Positions 1 to 5,488 of a stretch of DNA of 5,488 nt are shown in pieces. Within the stretch, counting starts at the first letter, position 1; every line of letters starts with the position of its first letter. Source of the stretch: Puniceicoccales bacterium. Its GTDB lineage: Bacteria; Verrucomicrobiota; Verrucomicrobiia; Opitutales; Oceanipulchritudinaceae. The stretch is taken from contig JAUVDD010000129.1 of assembly GCA_030595525.1 (NCBI GenBank), forward strand, positions 1-5,488. The letters run 5' to 3'. Under the pieces are notes generated by a model. The model saw only the letters and a list, made by a program, of their open reading frames with translations. It was not told the origin of the DNA and did no database searches. Both the position numbers and the translations under genes were made by a program.

Positions 1-739
1 CACCGTTCGCAAATGCCGGCAGGCCATCGATAAAGCGCTTTCAAAACAACTCCAGGAGCACCAGGCAACAGGAGATCTTTTCCAAAATGGCCCGGATCTA
101 CAACCGGACTTTTTCACTGCCTTTGCCGTGGATGAAGTGGCGACCAAGATACCGGTGGATGCAAGGGAAGACTTCAAGAGCCTGGCAGCGACATTTCTTG
201 AGGTGCGTCCACTCATGCAGGAAGAGAATGCCGTGGCTCCTTCCAGAATTGTCGAACAGGTCCTCGAAGGCTGGTATGGTGATTATATTCGCAATGTTTA
301 TCCGGACTGGGAGAACCGGGAAGAGGATCTTTTATCCATCATCAATTTCGCATCAAGATACGATACGATGTCGGAGCTCCTGGCACAGTTGGTGTTGATG
401 AATTCGGAAACTTCCGACAAAGGAATTGAACCAAGCGATAATGCGGTCCGGTTATCCACCATTCATCAGGCAAAGGGATTGGAGTATCCGGTCGTCTTCC
501 TGATTTCCTGTGCGGACGAATGGCTTCCTTTAAAGCGTGCCATTGAGGAGGGTAACACGGATGAGGAGCGGCGTCTTTTCTATGTGGCCGTCACTCGGGC
601 CATGAATGAGCTATACATCTCATTCCCGATGATGCACGCAGTTCGTGGCGGCGGAGTACAACGAATGATGGCCAGCCGGTTTCTATCGGAAGTGCCGAGA
701 GAGAATTACGAAAAACTCTCTTTTCGCGGATCATGGTAA
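1..739 (+). CDS. UvrD/PcrA/Rep-type ATP-dependent DNA helicase, C-terminal part (5' end outside window)
   Basis: The gene enters from the left edge, open in the frame starting at base 2, and gives 245 residues up to a TAA at 737-739. It is the C-terminal part of a superfamily 1A 3'-to-5' DNA helicase, which uses ATP to unwind DNA in repair or replication restart. The best evidence is motif V (VRLSTIHQAKGLEY, about residues 149-162 of the visible part) and motif VI (DEERRLFYVAVTRA, about 187-200), which carries the arginine that contacts ATP. Residues before motif V resemble the 2B/2A region of UvrD/PcrA (WENREEDLLSIINFASRYDT). ASRFLSEVP near the end matches the usual PSRFL(x)E(I/L)P element. 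The protein stops about 15 residues after that element, so it lacks the long tail with a Tudor-like domain found in UvrD and PcrA. Motifs I-IV lie outside the window. The family call is secure, but the choice among uvrD, pcrA and rep is not. Confidence 0.93.
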   Translation, partial: TVRKCRQAIDKALSKQLQEHQATGDLFQNGPDLQPDFFTAFAVDEVATKIPVDAREDFKSLAATFLEVRPLMQEENAVAPSRIVEQVLEGWYGDYIRNVYPDWENREEDLLSIINFASRYDTMSELLAQLVLMNSETSDKGIEPSDNAVRLSTIHQAKGLEYPVVFLISCADEWLPLKRAIEEGNTDEERRLFYVAVTRAMNELYISFPMMHAVRGGGVQRMMASRFLSEVPRENYEKLSFRGSW

Positions 740-742
740 GAA

Positions 743-775
743 AAAGTCCCCTTCCGAAACCGGTAAGGGGACTTT
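743..775. terminator. Probable bidirectional intrinsic terminator between converging genes
   Basis: A perfect 11-bp stem is formed by AAAGTCCCCTT (743-753) and AAGGGGACTTT (765-775) around an 11-base loop. CCG/CGG (754-756 with 761-763) can extend pairing inside the loop. Read on the minus strand, the stem is followed by TTTTT (745-741, partly within the stem), a usable U-tract. Read on the plus strand only three T's follow the G-C core. It lies 3 bases past the helicase stop and 22 bases past the transporter stop, so it probably ends both transcripts, more efficiently for the transporter. Confidence 0.85.
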
Positions 776-797
776 GAAATTAGATTGGATTAGTTGA

Positions 798-2357
798 TTA
801 TTCCGTACTGAGTTGAACGGCTTTATAGCCACCCTTGGTCCGGAAGTAGAGAATCATACCAACATAACAGAAGAACATGAATGCAGGGAATACAGCCATC
901 TTTCCGAGTGCTGCAAACTGCCCCGCCTTGTTAGCCTCTGCAAGGGAAGCCTGACTGACTTCGTCCATTACCACAGCTGACTTTACCGGATCAATGGCGT
1001 CATAATTACCCAGCAGGTATTCTTTTTCAGTATGAACAACCTGGTAAACTGCTGGATTATCTTCTTTGAGCTGCGCAGTTGCTGTGGATTCCTGAAGGAA
1101 ACCAATAAAAGGAAACCCGAGAATACCAACCGCCAGCATGCCGATACCGCCGAGCGTATTCAGGGTAAGTGCCCCACCCTTCGGTGACTGTTCAGCTGCA
1201 ACACCAAGCATGGTTGGCCAGAAGAAGGTTTTACCAATGCCATAAAGTGTGGCTGCACCAAAGATCGCCAATACACCGGCATTACCGGTCTTGGAGAGCA
1301 AGGTCAGGCCAAGGGTGGCCAGAGCCGCACAAGTTGCCAGCAGTCCCAGAGGAGATAGCTTGTGAACGATTGGTCCGGCGCTGAAACGTAGGACCACCAT
1401 AATCGCTGAAGTATAAATCAAAACCCATCCGGGGTTGTATCCAGCTGCACTCATCGGTGCTTCCATGAGCGAACTAATCCATCCGTCTGTTCCCAGTTCG
1501 GTAGTGGCCAGTGGCATCATGATCAAGATCAGGACCGCAATAATGCCGCTGCCAAAGGATTTCGTCATGACAATAAAAGCGATAACTACCGCTGCAGTCA
1601 GTATAAAGGCGATGTAATTCGGCCATCCCCAGACTTGACCCAATTGGCTGAATACCAGACCGAAGCCGACCAATGCACCGAAACCTCCCAGTTCCTTGAG
1701 CATTTCCAGATAACCAACACCAGCTTGTTCACGTTCGCTTTTCGGGAAACTCAATGGGGTCATCATCACCAGGAAGATAATTGCTGGAACAAGGATCATG
1801 CCAACAACCAGACGCCAGTCGCCTACAGAAGCTTGATCAGCAAGGTAGATAGTGACAAGACCGCCAATAACGAGACCAAACGGCCAACCAGCATGGAGGA
1901 TGTTTAACCACTTTGTCTTGTTTTCCTTGAACATGGTGGCGACCACCGGATTGATGTAGGCTTCTACTGCACCGTTACCCAGTGCGAGGATAATACTACC
2001 CAGATAAAGAAGTGTGTGTCCCTTGCCTTGGGCGGCAACCAACGCTTCGCCCTCCAGTCCCTGGATCGTTCCATATGCCATGAAGGCGAGAACTGCGTAG
2101 ACAACGTAACAGGCGAAAGAGAAGAACATCGCCACTTTGTAGCCGACCTTGTCAATGAAGAGGCTAAAGAGAATGATGCTTACTCCAAAAGGCCAGATGC
2201 CAGCTCCGACCAATTCGCCGACTGCCACTTTATCCAGGCCAAAGTCTGCCATGAAGCGCCCGCCGCAAAGATATATGCGGCTAAAAAACGCATAGGAGGT
2301 AGTGATGAGCGCAATAAAGCACCCCCAGAACAGGATTTTATCGTGTTTATTATTCAT
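798..2357 (-). CDS. Major facilitator superfamily transporter, fucose-permease-like (FHS-type)
   Basis: This complete gene encodes an inner-membrane secondary transporter of about 519 residues with 12 or so hydrophobic segments. The substrate cannot be read from sequence; a sugar or similar small carbohydrate is the best guess from family resemblance. Numbering here starts from the possible upstream GTG, two residues before the chosen start. A degenerate MFS loop 2-3 signature is present (DKVGYKVAM, residues 71-79). LNILHAGWPFGLVIGG (153-168) resembles the LNLLHAFFGxGAxxGP element of fucose/glucose permeases. GKTFFWPTMLG (377-387) is followed by KGGALTLNTLGGIGM (395-409). A hydrophilic stretch of about 60 residues (about 425-487, acidic and Ala-rich) precedes the last helix (about 489-507), making the protein longer than a typical 400-450 residue MFS member. 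I chose ATG at 2357-2355. A GTG at 2363-2361 would add two residues, and neither start has a visible Shine-Dalgarno. The gene diverges from the secreted-protein gene and converges on the helicase. Confidence 0.92.
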   Translation of the reverse strand: MNNKHDKILFWGCFIALITTSYAFFSRIYLCGGRFMADFGLDKVAVGELVGAGIWPFGVSIILFSLFIDKVGYKVAMFFSFACYVVYAVLAFMAYGTIQGLEGEALVAAQGKGHTLLYLGSIILALGNGAVEAYINPVVATMFKENKTKWLNILHAGWPFGLVIGGLVTIYLADQASVGDWRLVVGMILVPAIIFLVMMTPLSFPKSEREQAGVGYLEMLKELGGFGALVGFGLVFSQLGQVWGWPNYIAFILTAAVVIAFIVMTKSFGSGIIAVLILIMMPLATTELGTDGWISSLMEAPMSAAGYNPGWVLIYTSAIMVVLRFSAGPIVHKLSPLGLLATCAALATLGLTLLSKTGNAGVLAIFGAATLYGIGKTFFWPTMLGVAAEQSPKGGALTLNTLGGIGMLAVGILGFPFIGFLQESTATAQLKEDNPAVYQVVHTEKEYLLGNYDAIDPVKSAVVMDEVSQASLAEANKAGQFAALGKMAVFPAFMFFCYVGMILYFRTKGGYKAVQLSTE

Positions 2358-2390
2358 ATGCACTGATGAGGTTAATATCGTAGTGAGTAT

Positions 2391-2411
2391 GGGTACCGAG
2401 GTAGAATACCC
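2391..2411. repeat. Short inverted repeat near the transporter start (possible operator)
   Basis: GGGTA (2391-2395) and TACCC (2407-2411) form a perfect inverted repeat around 11 bases. Nested in the right half is a tighter repeat, GGTA-GAA-TACC (2400-2410), and the left half contains the palindrome GGTACC. The cluster sits 34-54 bases upstream of the transporter ATG, where an operator or a 5'-leader hairpin could act. The arms are short, so chance is a real alternative. No regulator gene is visible in the window. Confidence 0.25.
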
Positions 2412-2425
2412 TACAGGTCAGTCCC

Positions 2426-2490
2426 TGATTGAGACCCAAGTTTGTGAAGCGAAATACTTCCTGCAACAATAATTCCAAACTTCTCAATCA
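2426..2490. promoter_or_regulatory. Long imperfect hairpin in the divergent intergenic region (possible structured 5' leader)
   Basis: Two pairs of complementary arms are nested in register: TGATTGAG (2426-2433) with CTCAATCA (2483-2490), and AAGTTTG (2438-2444) with CAAACTT (2476-2482). Together they make 15 base pairs interrupted by a single 4-base bulge (2434-2437) and closed by a 31-base loop. Within the loop GAAG (2446-2449) can pair with CTTC (2457-2460). The element lies 69-133 bases upstream of the transporter ATG and 65-129 bases upstream of the secreted-protein ATG. It could be a folded 5' leader of the minus-strand transporter mRNA or a site for a DNA-binding protein. No T-run follows on either strand, so it is not a standard terminator. 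I recognise no named riboswitch class. Confidence 0.45.
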
Positions 2491-2517
2491 AAGAAAAACG
2501 GGGATCGAGGCCCTGTC

Positions 2518-2539
2518 TTGACGATTCATCATGTATAAT
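2518..2539 (+). promoter_or_regulatory. Possible promoter elements for the secreted-protein gene
   Basis: TATAAT at 2534-2539 is a perfect sigma-70 -10 hexamer, and TTGACG at 2518-2523 is a near-consensus -35. They are only 10 bases apart instead of about 17, so they cannot work together as a normal promoter. If the -10 is real, with another or no -35, transcription would begin near 2546. That is only about 8-10 bases before the ATG at 2555, giving an almost leaderless mRNA. The AT-rich hexamer could also be chance. Confidence 0.3.
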
Positions 2540-2554
2540 AAAGGCTCTTGTTTA

Positions 2555-3019
2555 ATGAATCGGTTTAAACTCACCGCCCTCTTACTTTTCCTGCCTTTCA
2601 TCCAGTCAATGGCGGTTTCGATTGAGTCAGCCTACACGCGATATTATGAGGCCGGCGAGATACGTCCAATTCGGCAATATTTTGGGGCAAGTTTAATTGG
2701 ACAAGGGTTTCGTACGGTAATTGCCAGTCAACCCGACAAACCGAAAGGGCAGTATTTTATTGCCAAGCTGGATGATGTTGATGCGGGCTCTGCCACCTCC
2801 GTCAAAATGACAATTTTCCCATCCGTAGGCAAAGATCCTTTGGAATTTACGCTGAATATCTCAGGAGAGTCACTCCGCAAGTGGCTCTATCTGGGCCTAA
2901 CCGGTTCGGATTGGCCCGATCCCGAAATTCAGCCAATGGCGTGGAAAATTGAACTGCTTGGACCAGGCGATTCACTTTTGGCAGAATGGAAAAGTTTCCT
3001 CTGGGAAATGCCGCAGTAA
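2555..3019 (+). CDS. Predicted secreted or periplasmic protein of unknown function
   Basis: I do not recognise this 154-residue protein. It begins with a clear signal peptide: positive MNRFK, a hydrophobic core LTALLLFLPF (6-15), then QSMA with likely cleavage after Ala20, leaving about 134 mature residues. There is no lipobox cysteine. The mature part looks like one beta-rich domain with many aromatic residues; distinctive stretches are KGQYFIAKLDD, YLGLTGSDWPD and a C-terminal SFLWEMP. I chose ATG at 2555 because it places the signal peptide at the N-terminus. An in-frame ATG at 2531 overlaps the TATAAT hexamer and adds eight unhelpful residues. AAAGG (2540-2544), 10 bases before the ATG, is a weak Shine-Dalgarno candidate. 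It is the first of three co-directional genes and diverges from the MFS gene. A role as an envelope or substrate-binding protein is possible but unsupported. Confidence 0.75.
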   Translation: MNRFKLTALLLFLPFIQSMAVSIESAYTRYYEAGEIRPIRQYFGASLIGQGFRTVIASQPDKPKGQYFIAKLDDVDAGSATSVKMTIFPSVGKDPLEFTLNISGESLRKWLYLGLTGSDWPDPEIQPMAWKIELLGPGDSLLAEWKSFLWEMPQ

Positions 3020-3116
3020 GAGCTGCCGCCGTGCTTGAAGGAAATCGCGACATAAAGTCGCTCACTACAAAAAAGAATCGACAATCGGGTCTGAATTATC
3101 AGGTTGGCCAATTACT

Positions 3117-3368
3117 ATGGCGCAGGATCATTACAAGGAATTCATTGGCAAGAAACACATTGGCCTCAGCGTTGTGCTGGCATTGGTATTCTGGGTTTGC
3201 TTCACAAGGATGCTCTTGCCATTCGTTCCGGCAGATACACCGGGCATGCAGTATGCATTCGCCGGATTTACAGCTGCCTGCTTAACAGGGGTCTTTTTTA
3301 TCGCCTCCCAAATGTTTTTTCTGGTCCTTCAGGAAAGCCGAAAAGCCAAACGAGAACGGAATTCCTAA
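3117..3368 (+). CDS. Small protein with two predicted transmembrane segments, unknown function
   Basis: This 83-residue protein has a short polar N-terminus (MAQDHYKEFIGKKH) and a first membrane segment at about residues 15-37. A short loop containing PADTPGMQ follows, then a second segment at about 46-72 and a strongly basic tail (ESRKAKRERNS). By the positive-inside rule both ends probably face the cytoplasm, with a short external loop. I do not recognise a family. The gene lies 97 bases after the secreted-protein stop and 73 bases before the cyclase. Its ribosome-binding signal is weak: only an AGG at 3101-3103, 13 bases upstream. Support comes from the coherent hydrophobic pattern and the fit between neighbours on the same strand. 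Overlapping frames in this stretch give unstructured, less plausible proteins. It could be a membrane partner of one of its neighbours, but that is a guess. Confidence 0.65.
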   Translation: MAQDHYKEFIGKKHIGLSVVLALVFWVCFTRMLLPFVPADTPGMQYAFAGFTAACLTGVFFIASQMFFLVLQESRKAKRERNS

Positions 3369-3428
3369 AAGCTGAAATGCTATTCTTCGCGCTTGCCCTC
3401 GTAGCAAGTATCCTTGATTCTCTGCCAC

Positions 3429-3435
3429 GGAGAAG
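3429..3435 (+). promoter_or_regulatory. Ribosome-binding site of the cyclase gene
   Basis: GGAGAAG lies 6 bases upstream of the ATG at 3442 and is the clearest Shine-Dalgarno sequence in the window. It fixes the start of the cyclase. The neighbouring genes have weak or no such signal, so the cyclase may be translated more independently of them. Confidence 0.6.
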
Positions 3436-3441
3436 AAGCCC

Positions 3442-4398
3442 ATGGCACTGATTCACCGACAATATACAATTCCGAAACTGGACTTCCGTGATTTCTGGGA
3501 TATCTGCAGTCACTACCTGCGTATTCACCCGAAATACCGGAATATCCTCTATTCCATTGATGGGTTCGGCAGTTCCATTTGTGAGAACGAAAGTGATGTC
3601 TCAAAGGTACTGCGACTGATCGCCCTCCATCAGGGAGAAGTACGAAGGTATGTAGCCCGTTACTATTTGTCTCCCGCCAGCGAGCCCGGAGATTACGGCA
3701 ATGCCAAAATGGAATACCTTCCGGAATCCCATGATTTCCAACCACTCGGTCTTCATTTCTACGCGGATACCGACAACAAACTCCTGATCTACCAGTTTGA
3801 GGATTTTATCTACAATGGATACTCCTTCGAGGAAGAGGATCAGACGGAAATTGAATATGGGCTGCCCTGTGAAGTTTTGGCCGCGGTTATAGATATTCGT
3901 GCGTTCTCGGCCTTTTGTGAACAGCCCGATATCGAATCACCTTACACCTGTGGGCTGATGACAGCATTTTATAACATGGTCCGAAACGGGTTCAAAAGAT
4001 ATCCGCCAAATCTGGTTAAATTCCTCGGTGATGGTGTGCTTGCTGTTTGGCAAACAACTTCCAAAGACAGGAAAATCGCCATTGAAACTGCTCTCGATGG
4101 ATTAAAGCTGCTGCCGGTTACCTGGCGCCATCTGGTTCGTGGACCGGAGTTCACTCACGGTGCGCCGGAAGGGATTGGATCAGGAGTCAGTTTTGGATTG
4201 GCTAGTAAAATTTCCATCGACAACGATTACATCGGTCGACCCATCAATCTGGCCAGCCGCCTCTGTAGCGTTTGTCCACCAGGCAAAACCTATATTGCCA
4301 GAAATGTTCCCGATGTGGATGACTTCGACGTCAAACCATTGGCTGTCCGCATCAAGAGCTATGGTGAACAAAAAGTCTGGTTGATGGATGTGATTTGA
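3442..4398 (+). CDS. Class III nucleotidyl cyclase, probably adenylate cyclase, with an unrecognised N-terminal region
   Basis: This 318-residue protein is predicted to make cyclic AMP from ATP in the cytoplasm. The catalytic domain spans about residues 143-318. VIDIRAF carries the first metal ligand, Asp151. VKFLGDGVLAVW (192-203) carries Lys193, the adenine-contacting lysine, and Asp197, the second metal ligand. DYIGRPINLASRL (262-274) carries Asp262, typical of ATP rather than GTP recognition, plus the transition-state residues Asn269 and Arg273. Spacing within these motifs (Lys to Asp +4; Asp to Asn +7; Asn to Arg +4) is that of well-studied class III adenylyl cyclases. The C-terminal VRIKSYGEQKVWLM matches the usual final strands. 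Residues 1-140 have no membrane segment and no domain I can name; they are aromatic-rich and end in an acidic stretch (FEEEDQTEIEYG). They probably sense or regulate. The gene follows two small envelope-protein genes on the same strand and converges on the carboxyltransferase gene. Confidence 0.9.
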   Translation: MALIHRQYTIPKLDFRDFWDICSHYLRIHPKYRNILYSIDGFGSSICENESDVSKVLRLIALHQGEVRRYVARYYLSPASEPGDYGNAKMEYLPESHDFQPLGLHFYADTDNKLLIYQFEDFIYNGYSFEEEDQTEIEYGLPCEVLAAVIDIRAFSAFCEQPDIESPYTCGLMTAFYNMVRNGFKRYPPNLVKFLGDGVLAVWQTTSKDRKIAIETALDGLKLLPVTWRHLVRGPEFTHGAPEGIGSGVSFGLASKISIDNDYIGRPINLASRLCSVCPPGKTYIARNVPDVDDFDVKPLAVRIKSYGEQKVWLMDVI

Positions 4399-4444
4399 GG
4401 ATGACGCTACTATAGCCTTTCCATTACCACATCGGTATTCAGCT

Positions 4445-4475
4445 AAAAAAAGACCAGCGGATTTCTCCACTGGTC
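4445..4475 (-). terminator. Strong intrinsic terminator of the carboxyltransferase gene
   Basis: Read on the minus strand, GACCAG (4475-4470) pairs with CTGGTC (4457-4452). A mismatch and a further 3 bp (GGA/TCC) lead to a four-base loop, and the stem is followed directly by seven T's (4451-4445). This is a textbook rho-independent terminator starting 32 bases past the carboxyltransferase stop. On the plus strand the hairpin has no T-run after it, so it should be poor at ending cyclase transcription. Confidence 0.9.
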
Positions 4476-4506
4476 CAGAAATTAAGCCAAGGGAATTTCT
4501 ATCCCC

Positions 4507-5488
4507 TTAATCCATTGGTACTTCCTCGACCACCGCAGTGTAGCTATTGCCATTGATGGTCAGGTGTATTTCACGGGGACGGGTCATAGCCGGAGGTTCA
4601 ACCACTTCTTCCACAGGAGCCGGAGCCGGAGGTGGGGTGGGAACCACAACAGTTTCCTGCTTGGGTTCGGGAGCTTCCTTACTGGCGTAATGCTTTTTAA
4701 CTTCCTGAGGGAACATGGCCCAGATGACACAATGCTCGTCATCACTAGGCAGACCTTCCTTCTTCAATTCCTCACGATAGCGATCCATTGATGGCACGGC
4801 TAAATCAGCTGGACGGCAAGTGATGGGGTCCTTGCCAGACTTATCAGCGGCAATCTTCTGAACTTCAGGATCAACAACATCCGGAGTTTGACCATAGTAA
4901 CCCAGGGCAATGTCCATCGCCTGCGGGCTGAAGTTCTTCCAGCGACCAAACTTGACATTAAGCATAGCTTGAACGCCAACGATCTGTGAAGTCGGGGTAA
5001 CCAGAGGAATCCAGCCAAGTGCTTTGCGAACAACCGGGATTTCGGCGAAAACATCTTCGAACCGGTCTTCCATTTTCTGTTCTTTCAGCTGGTTGCGGAA
5101 GTTACTAAGCATCCCACCCGGGACCTGATAGGTCAGCGCATCGGAGTCGACCACCTCATTTTTATGAGCTGTAAACTTATCCAGCTCGGCGTAGACCTTG
5201 GTAAAATGTTCGCGCAATTCCTGCAGCTTACCCAGATCATATTGTGGGCAGCGTGGATGGTTTTCCAGAAGGCTGAGCATCCGGACCGTATCCGGCTGGC
5301 CGGTTCCGTTAGCGAATGGAGTAATCGACGTATCGACCATGTCCACACCCGCTTCAATAGCAGCGTAATAGGTGCTGGCACCCAAACCCGCGGTCTCGTG
5401 CGTATGGACATTAATCGGAATCTTCACCCGTTCCTTGAGGCCCTTGACAATTTCATAGGCTTTAACGGGAGGAATCAACCCGGCCATG
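4507..5488 (-). CDS. oadA: Oxaloacetate decarboxylase alpha / pyruvate carboxylase B-type carboxyltransferase, C-terminal part, without biotinyl domain
   Basis: The last 326 residues are visible; the Met at 5487 is internal to the family's KDMAGL(L/I) motif, so the gene continues past the window edge. The family moves carboxyl groups between oxaloacetate/pyruvate and a biotin carrier. NVHTHETAGLG (26-36 of the visible part) holds the two metal-binding histidines (28, 30), followed by DTSITPFANGTGQPDT (52-67). The conserved PYC/OADA domain follows, with YQVPGGMLSNFRNQL (120-134) and LVTPTSQIVGVQAMLNV (162-178). A linker rich in Pro, Val and Glu (about 271-300) precedes HLTINGNSYTAVVEE. That resembles the first strands of a biotinyl domain, but the chain ends at PMD with no AMKM lysine motif, making it about 70-90 residues shorter at the C-terminus than standard OadA. 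The biotin carrier is presumably a separate protein. The lysine that becomes carboxylated in this family lies just outside the window. The gene ends in its own terminator. Confidence 0.9.
   Translation of the reverse strand, partial: MAGLIPPVKAYEIVKGLKERVKIPINVHTHETAGLGASTYYAAIEAGVDMVDTSITPFANGTGQPDTVRMLSLLENHPRCPQYDLGKLQELREHFTKVYAELDKFTAHKNEVVDSDALTYQVPGGMLSNFRNQLKEQKMEDRFEDVFAEIPVVRKALGWIPLVTPTSQIVGVQAMLNVKFGRWKNFSPQAMDIALGYYGQTPDVVDPEVQKIAADKSGKDPITCRPADLAVPSMDRYREELKKEGLPSDDEHCVIWAMFPQEVKKHYASKEAPEPKQETVVVPTPPPAPAPVEEVVEPPAMTRPREIHLTINGNSYTAVVEEVPMD

Noticed and set aside
2016..2366. Plus-strand open frame (116 codons) antisense to the 5' part of the transporter.
   Set aside because: It is a shadow of the MFS coding sequence, whose membrane pattern and motifs are convincing.
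2531..2554. Upstream in-frame ATG that would add eight residues to the secreted protein.
   Set aside because: It overlaps the TATAAT hexamer, has no ribosome-binding site, and pushes the signal peptide away from the N-terminus.
3047..3061. Small hairpin GCGAC-ATAAA-GTCGC between the secreted and membrane protein genes, considered as a terminator.
   Set aside because: The stem is only 5 bp and has no following T-run. It could be chance and does not justify an annotated terminator.
3392..3408. Hairpin CTTGC-N7-GCAAG in the gap before the cyclase gene.
   Set aside because: It is a 5-bp stem without a T-run, too weak to call a terminator or attenuator.
3104..3451. Plus-strand open frame (115 codons) overlapping the small membrane protein and the cyclase start.
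   Set aside because: It is out of frame with the hydrophobic two-helix protein and gives no coherent protein pattern. It would also overlap the cyclase ATG.
3380..3745. Minus-strand open frame of 121 codons across the start of the cyclase gene.
   Set aside because: The translation is low-complexity in character, rich in Arg, His and Trp with no domain pattern. The plus-strand cyclase explains the region.
4180..4470. Minus-strand open frame (96 codons) downstream of the oadA-type stop that might have been a detached biotinyl domain.
   Set aside because: It has no AMKM-like motif, lies antisense to the cyclase catalytic motifs, and begins inside the terminator hairpin.

Overview
The window comes from a bacterial chromosome with a base composition of roughly 50% G+C judged by eye. 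It is densely coding, with no tRNA, rRNA, CRISPR array or insertion sequence that I can see. The MFS transporter (a GKTFFWPTMLG motif, then a long hydrophilic loop before the last helix) is of a kind I associate with the Planctomycetes-Verrucomicrobia group. Sparse Shine-Dalgarno signals and the overall gene mix would also fit a Verrucomicrobiota member such as Opitutia/Puniceicoccales. This placement is an inference, not something the sequence proves.

Layout: (1) Bases 1-739, plus strand, are the 3' end of a UvrD/PcrA/Rep-type superfamily 1 DNA helicase. (2) A hairpin at 743-775 lies between two converging genes and is probably a shared bidirectional terminator. (3) Bases 798-2357, minus strand, encode a complete MFS sugar-type permease. 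(4) The divergent intergenic region (about 2358-2554) holds a large imperfect hairpin at 2426-2490, a smaller inverted repeat at 2391-2411 and a perfect TATAAT at 2534-2539. (5) Three plus-strand genes follow with gaps of 97 and 73 bases: a 154-residue predicted secreted protein, an 83-residue protein with two membrane segments, and a 318-residue class III nucleotidyl cyclase with a complete adenylyl-cyclase-type catalytic residue set. (6) A strong minus-strand terminator at 4445-4475 closes the last gene. (7) That gene, at 4507 to the window edge on the minus strand, is the C-terminal part of an oxaloacetate decarboxylase alpha / pyruvate carboxylase B carboxyltransferase. It ends just where its biotinyl domain should begin.

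The helicase, transporter and carboxyltransferase are ordinary housekeeping or metabolic genes and have no obvious functional link to one another. The points most worth a second look are the carboxyltransferase lacking a biotin-accepting lysine, the soluble cyclase with an unrecognised N-terminal half beside two uncharacterised envelope-protein genes, and the structured element upstream of the transporter. I see no clear evidence of a wholly new defence or mobile system here.
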